From assembly GCF_002272015.1 (NCBI RefSeq), contig NZ_NPBY01000011.1, forward strand, positions 1 to 64,000: a stretch of DNA of 64,000 bases, written 5' to 3'. Shown here piece after piece: positions 61,426-64,000 of the stretch. Numbering within the stretch: the stretch's first letter is position 1; each line of letters starts with the position of its first letter. A model generated the notes under the pieces. The model worked only from the letters and a program-made list of their open reading frames with translations. It was not told where the DNA came from and searched no databases. Position numbers and translations under genes: made by a program. Origin of the DNA: Paenibacillus campinasensis (GTDB taxonomy: Bacteria > Bacillota > Bacilli > Paenibacillales > Paenibacillaceae).

Positions 61426-61632
61426 ATGGATATCGATACATTGGTTGAACGCATTAATGTTTTAGCCCGTAAACAAAAAAACGAGGGCTTGACCGAAGAA
61501 GAGCTGAAGGAAAGAGCAGAGCTTCGGGAAATTTATCTGAACAATATTCGCAAAAACTTCAGGCAACAGCTGGAGTCCATCGAGTGGGTAGATGACAACG
61601 ACCAAAAAGGTGGCCCTAGATTGAAGCATTAA
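61426..61632 (+). CDS. DUF896 family protein (YnzC-like)
   Basis: A 68-residue two-helix protein. The conserved pattern LVERINVLARKQKNEGLTEEELKERAELREIYL is spread over residues 5-38, and a short C-terminal tail follows. B. subtilis YnzC lies in the same place, after yneA-yneB, and is SOS-linked there. Function unknown. The ATG at 61426 has AATGGAGGAGAAGTT upstream; earlier ATGs in this frame lack one. Confidence 0.9.
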   Translation: MDIDTLVERINVLARKQKNEGLTEEELKERAELREIYLNNIRKNFRQQLESIEWVDDNDQKGGPRLKH

Positions 61633-61794
61633 ATGTTATATACAGCCTGATCCATCCCGGTCCCGATATGCACAGCAGCGGTACCATGAGATGGTTAGGT
61701 TCTTTATTATATGGAAGATGCCTGTTCAGGAGGCAGTCACAATCCTGAAGAATGATCATCGCTTAACATTGGACATTATTTTGGGAGGTCATGT

Positions 61795-62316
61795 ATGTCA
61801 CGGTCGTGGGAAAGAAAAGTGAACAAAAATATGGCGCAGCTTAACAAGCAGCGGAAAAAGCAGGGGCTGTCAGGTTATCAAGGCTCGGGTACGGCAGGAT
61901 CAGCGGATATTTTCAGAGGACGCAAGTATGTGCTTCCGATCATCTTGCTGGCATTAGCCGCATTGTATGCGTTGCTCGGCACTTTTACAACGGAAGAGGG
62001 CCAAAGCAACAGCGTGCTCAACTGGGTTGGCGTCAGCTTGTATATACTGCTTGCTGTTATGATCTTTCTGCGCAAGCCGTATCTCAAGGTTGAGAAAGCG
62101 GCAGTTTCCACCTTTAAATTCAACCGTGAGCGTCGTCTAAACGTCTCGGAAATTGAGAAAATTCTGATTGCTGACGGTTCCGTGGTTATTCAAGGCAAGG
62201 GACGCGGAGGCAACTGGGTATTTTCTCGCTTGATTAACCGATATGATACGAAGGCGATGGGCGATAGACTTGAGGAGTTTGCCAAGGTACATCATATTCC
62301 GGTTGAACGCAGCTGA
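61795..62316 (+). CDS. Small two-helix membrane protein of unknown function
   Basis: A 173-residue protein. A basic N-terminal region (about 43 residues, Lys/Gln-rich) precedes two predicted membrane helices (YVLPIILLALAALYALLGTF and VLNWVGVSLYILLAVMIFL). A cytoplasmic domain of about 80 residues with the strand pattern KILIADGSVVIQGKGRGGNWVFSRL follows, resembling the PH-like domains of YcxB/YetF-type proteins only vaguely. The ATG follows GGGAGGTCATGT. No homologue is recognised. Confidence 0.75.
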   Translation: MSRSWERKVNKNMAQLNKQRKKQGLSGYQGSGTAGSADIFRGRKYVLPIILLALAALYALLGTFTTEEGQSNSVLNWVGVSLYILLAVMIFLRKPYLKVEKAAVSTFKFNRERRLNVSEIEKILIADGSVVIQGKGRGGNWVFSRLINRYDTKAMGDRLEEFAKVHHIPVERS

Positions 62317-62359
62317 TATCCGTTACAGGCTACTAGGGTGTTAATGAGGGGGAGAGATA

Positions 62360-63151
62360 ATGGGGAAACTGGCGGTAGTGTTTGATCTGGACGATACGTT
62401 GTTGTGGGATGAGCGCAGTGTGGAAGAGGCGTTTGAGGCGACCTGCCGGACAGCGGCCGAGCATACCGGTGTGAATGCATCGGAACTGTTGGCTTCGGTC
62501 CGTGAAGAGGCCAGAGCGTTATATGAGTCATACGATACCTATGCATTTACCAAAATGATCGGCATTAATCCGTTTGAAGGTCTGTGGGCAAATTTCACCG
62601 CTGGCGAACAGCCGGAGTTCCGGCAGCTTCAGCAATTGGCGCCGGTCTACCGGAAAGAGTCCTGGCGCAGGGGGCTGCTGCGCTGCGGGATCGATGACGA
62701 GACATTGGCAGCTTCCTTGGCGGACCAGTTCGGCGCTGAGCGTAGAGCACGCCCTTATGTATATGAGGAGACCTATGAAGTGCTGAAATATTTGCAAGGC
62801 AAAGTGAAGCTGCTGCTGTTGACCAACGGCAGTCCGGACTTGCAGCAAGAGAAGCTGGATGGCGTGCCGGAGCTTTCCCCTTATTTTGATCACATTGTCA
62901 TTTCGGGCAGCTTCGGCAAAGGGAAGCCGGATGTTTCCATCTTCACTCACGCTTTAGGGCTGCTCGGGATTGAGCCCCAGGATGCTGTGATGGTCGGGGA
63001 CAAGCTGACTACCGACATTAAAGGCGGGAACGCAGCGGGAATGACTACGGTCTGGATCAATCGAACCGGCCGCCCTCATGATCCGGAGATTACCCCTGAT
63101 TATGAAATCAAACATTTGACCGAGCTGTATGCGATTCTGTCCGAAGTATAG
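62360..63151 (+). CDS. HAD superfamily hydrolase
   Basis: A 263-residue phosphatase-like protein. Motif I is VFDLDDTLLWD with both aspartates, motif II is LLLTNGS, motif III Lys is in GSFGKGKPDVSIF, and motif IV is AVMVGDKLTTDIKGGNAAGM. The helical cap (about 18-115) places it in the C1-cap subfamily with pyrimidine nucleotidases and phosphoglycolate phosphatase-like enzymes. The substrate is unknown. GGGGGAGAGATA precedes the ATG. Confidence 0.9.
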   Translation: MGKLAVVFDLDDTLLWDERSVEEAFEATCRTAAEHTGVNASELLASVREEARALYESYDTYAFTKMIGINPFEGLWANFTAGEQPEFRQLQQLAPVYRKESWRRGLLRCGIDDETLAASLADQFGAERRARPYVYEETYEVLKYLQGKVKLLLLTNGSPDLQQEKLDGVPELSPYFDHIVISGSFGKGKPDVSIFTHALGLLGIEPQDAVMVGDKLTTDIKGGNAAGMTTVWINRTGRPHDPEITPDYEIKHLTELYAILSEV

Positions 63152-63211
63152 AATAGCATGGATGGCTCGGGGATATGATGTAACACCGAAATGGAAATAG
63201 GGAAGCTCGTG

Positions 63212-63246
63212 GAGCGGCTGTAAAGCCGCTTTACGGGCTTTTTTAT
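63212..63246 (+). terminator. Intrinsic terminator after the HAD hydrolase gene
   Basis: GCGGCTGTAAAGCCGC and the overlapping TGTAAAG-CCG-CTTTACG form a compact hairpin (63214-63237), followed by GGCTTTTTT. Confidence 0.65.
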
Positions 63247-63403
63247 ATAGCTCTGTGATGTTCGTCACACAATTGTAAGGGGAATGAGATAGAAAAAAAA
63301 GGAGATTACAATATAATAAGGAGAACGAAGTAAAATTAGCGCTAAGATGTCGGCATGGGGTGTCGGCGACGATTTGGCGGATGATATAACGAGGTGGACG
63401 TGT

Positions 63404-63820
63404 ATGTCGAGGAAGAAGATGGCTTTATTTGCTGCGATGGTGTTGATGGCAGTCGCGCTTTCGGCTTGCAGTGATGGCGATGCCAAAGGCGTCGATGACG
63501 AGATGATGCTGGAGCCGATTCTCGTTGATCTTACCCTAAGTCCGGATACAATCCAGGTCGGCGAGACAGTGGCAATTCAGGCCAAGGTTACGCATGGCGG
63601 AGCTCCGGTTGAAGATGCGGACAAGGTAGAGTTCGAGTTTGCGATGCAGGGCGGCGGCCTGCAGGTCACCGTACCTGTACAGCATGCGGGAGACGGGGTG
63701 TACCAGATGGACAAATCATTTGATCGTCCCGGTACATACCGTGTGATTTCGCATGTAACAGCCAGAGGCCAGCATTCGATGCCGCTCAAGGAGCTAACCG
63801 TATTGACATCCGATGAATAG
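63404..63820 (+). CDS. YtkA-like domain lipoprotein
   Basis: About 138 residues. A lipoprotein signal peptide (MSRKKMALFAAMVLMAVALS) ends at the lipobox ALSAC (Cys about 21). The mature part is a single immunoglobulin-like domain of the YtkA/FixH type (LSPDTIQVGETVAIQAKVTHGG; VPVQHAGDGVYQMDKSFDRPGTYRV), proposed in relatives to assist copper or cytochrome oxidase assembly; this is not shown here. The ATG at 63404 has GAGGTGGACGTGT upstream and is preferred over a longer open frame. Confidence 0.85.
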   Translation: MSRKKMALFAAMVLMAVALSACSDGDAKGVDDEMMLEPILVDLTLSPDTIQVGETVAIQAKVTHGGAPVEDADKVEFEFAMQGGGLQVTVPVQHAGDGVYQMDKSFDRPGTYRVISHVTARGQHSMPLKELTVLTSDE

Positions 63821-63821
63821 A

Positions 63822-63878
63822 CAAAAGGCAGTGCCTGAACCCTTCGTTAATCGGCGGGGCGGCACTGCCTTTCTCGTT
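63822..63878. terminator. Bidirectional terminator between convergent genes
   Basis: AAAGGCAGTGCC (63823-63834) pairs with GGCACTGCCTTT (63861-63872). T-rich sequence follows on plus (TTTCTCGTT) and, on minus, TTTTGTC. Confidence 0.75.
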
Positions 63879-63943
63879 GCGAACGCTTCTGTTCCATATG
63901 CCCGTATTCATGGACACAGGGTGAAGTAAAGCCGAATGTCGAC

Positions 63944-64000
63944 TTATTTGAACTGTGGATCTGCTACAGGTGTAGCTACCCAGCCGTCTTTTTCAATGAA
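63944..64000 (-). CDS. C-terminal end of an unidentified protein (partial at window end)
   Basis: On the minus strand the last 18 codons before a TAA (63946-63944) are in frame to the window edge and end GWVATPVADPQFK. The bidirectional terminator 65 bases downstream supports a real gene ending here. Too little is present to name it. Confidence 0.5.
   Translation of the reverse strand, partial: FIEKDGWVATPVADPQFK

Noticed and set aside
1..64000. Mobile elements, prophage, CRISPR arrays, tRNA or rRNA genes
   Set aside because: No transposase, integrase, phage structural gene, regular repeat array, CCA-ended cloverleaf or rRNA sequence was recognised on either strand.

Overview
The window looks like a stretch of a Paenibacillus-type chromosome (Gram-positive, endospore-forming Bacillota, moderately high GC). 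The evidence is the sporulation genes cotE and spoVK, LexA boxes of the Bacillus type, a GlnR/TnrA box before glnR-glnA, strong AGGAGG-type ribosome binding sites with many GTG/TTG starts, and a gene order (cotE-mutS-mutL-miaA-hfq ... spoVK-hflX-ynbB-glnR-glnA-lexA-yneA-DUF896) that matches the same segment of Bacillus subtilis with insertions and losses. I see no rRNA or tRNA gene, CRISPR array, transposase or prophage.

Layout. 1-3.0 kb: end of parE, then parC (topoisomerase IV). 3.0-10.2 kb: a MarR regulator, a pseudouridine synthase and an RlmI-like methyltransferase, a MutS2 paralogue without Smr domain behind an attenuator-like leader, and oligoendopeptidase F. 10.2-19.2 kb: a cytoplasmic multi-PAS histidine kinase, a small Pro/Tyr-rich protein, a sugar-type oxidoreductase pair divergent from an AraC regulator, a permuted NlpC/P60-like protein, a thioredoxin-like protein, a methyltransferase and a gamma-class carbonic anhydrase. 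19.3-28.5 kb: a beta-mannoside uptake and hydrolysis operon (binding lipoprotein, two permeases, YesM/YesN-type two-component system, GH2 beta-mannosidase). 29.0-36.6 kb: a PaaK-like ligase, MscL, a DUF4261 protein, a PadR operon, a beta-carbonic anhydrase next to a YqkB-like protein, and an M32 carboxypeptidase. 36.8-39.5 kb: a YtlACD-like ABC importer. 39.6-64.0 kb: a YqjA-like membrane protein, cotE, a COOH-NH2 ligase, mutS, mutL, a methyltransferase, miaA, hfq, a class A PBP, a DUF402 phosphatase, a YdcF protein, spoVK, hflX, ynbB, glnR-glnA, lexA divergent from yneA, DUF896, a small membrane protein, a HAD hydrolase, a YtkA-like lipoprotein and the tail of one more gene.

Most of the window is housekeeping: DNA topology, mismatch repair and the SOS response, RNA modification, nitrogen control, cell wall and spore formation. 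The accessory parts are the beta-mannoside locus, the AraC/oxidoreductase locus and several lone enzymes. The most unusual signal is upstream of the MutS2 paralogue on the minus strand (about 7.79-8.19 kb). There a promoter, a strong RBS with a seven-codon reading frame, a 12-bp inverted repeat and two tandem intrinsic terminators precede the gene. A 9-nt segment at the end of the leader can pair with the 5' arm of the second terminator, as a translation-responsive attenuator would require. Start sites below were chosen from Shine-Dalgarno position and family N-termini, so several proteins are shorter than their longest open frame.
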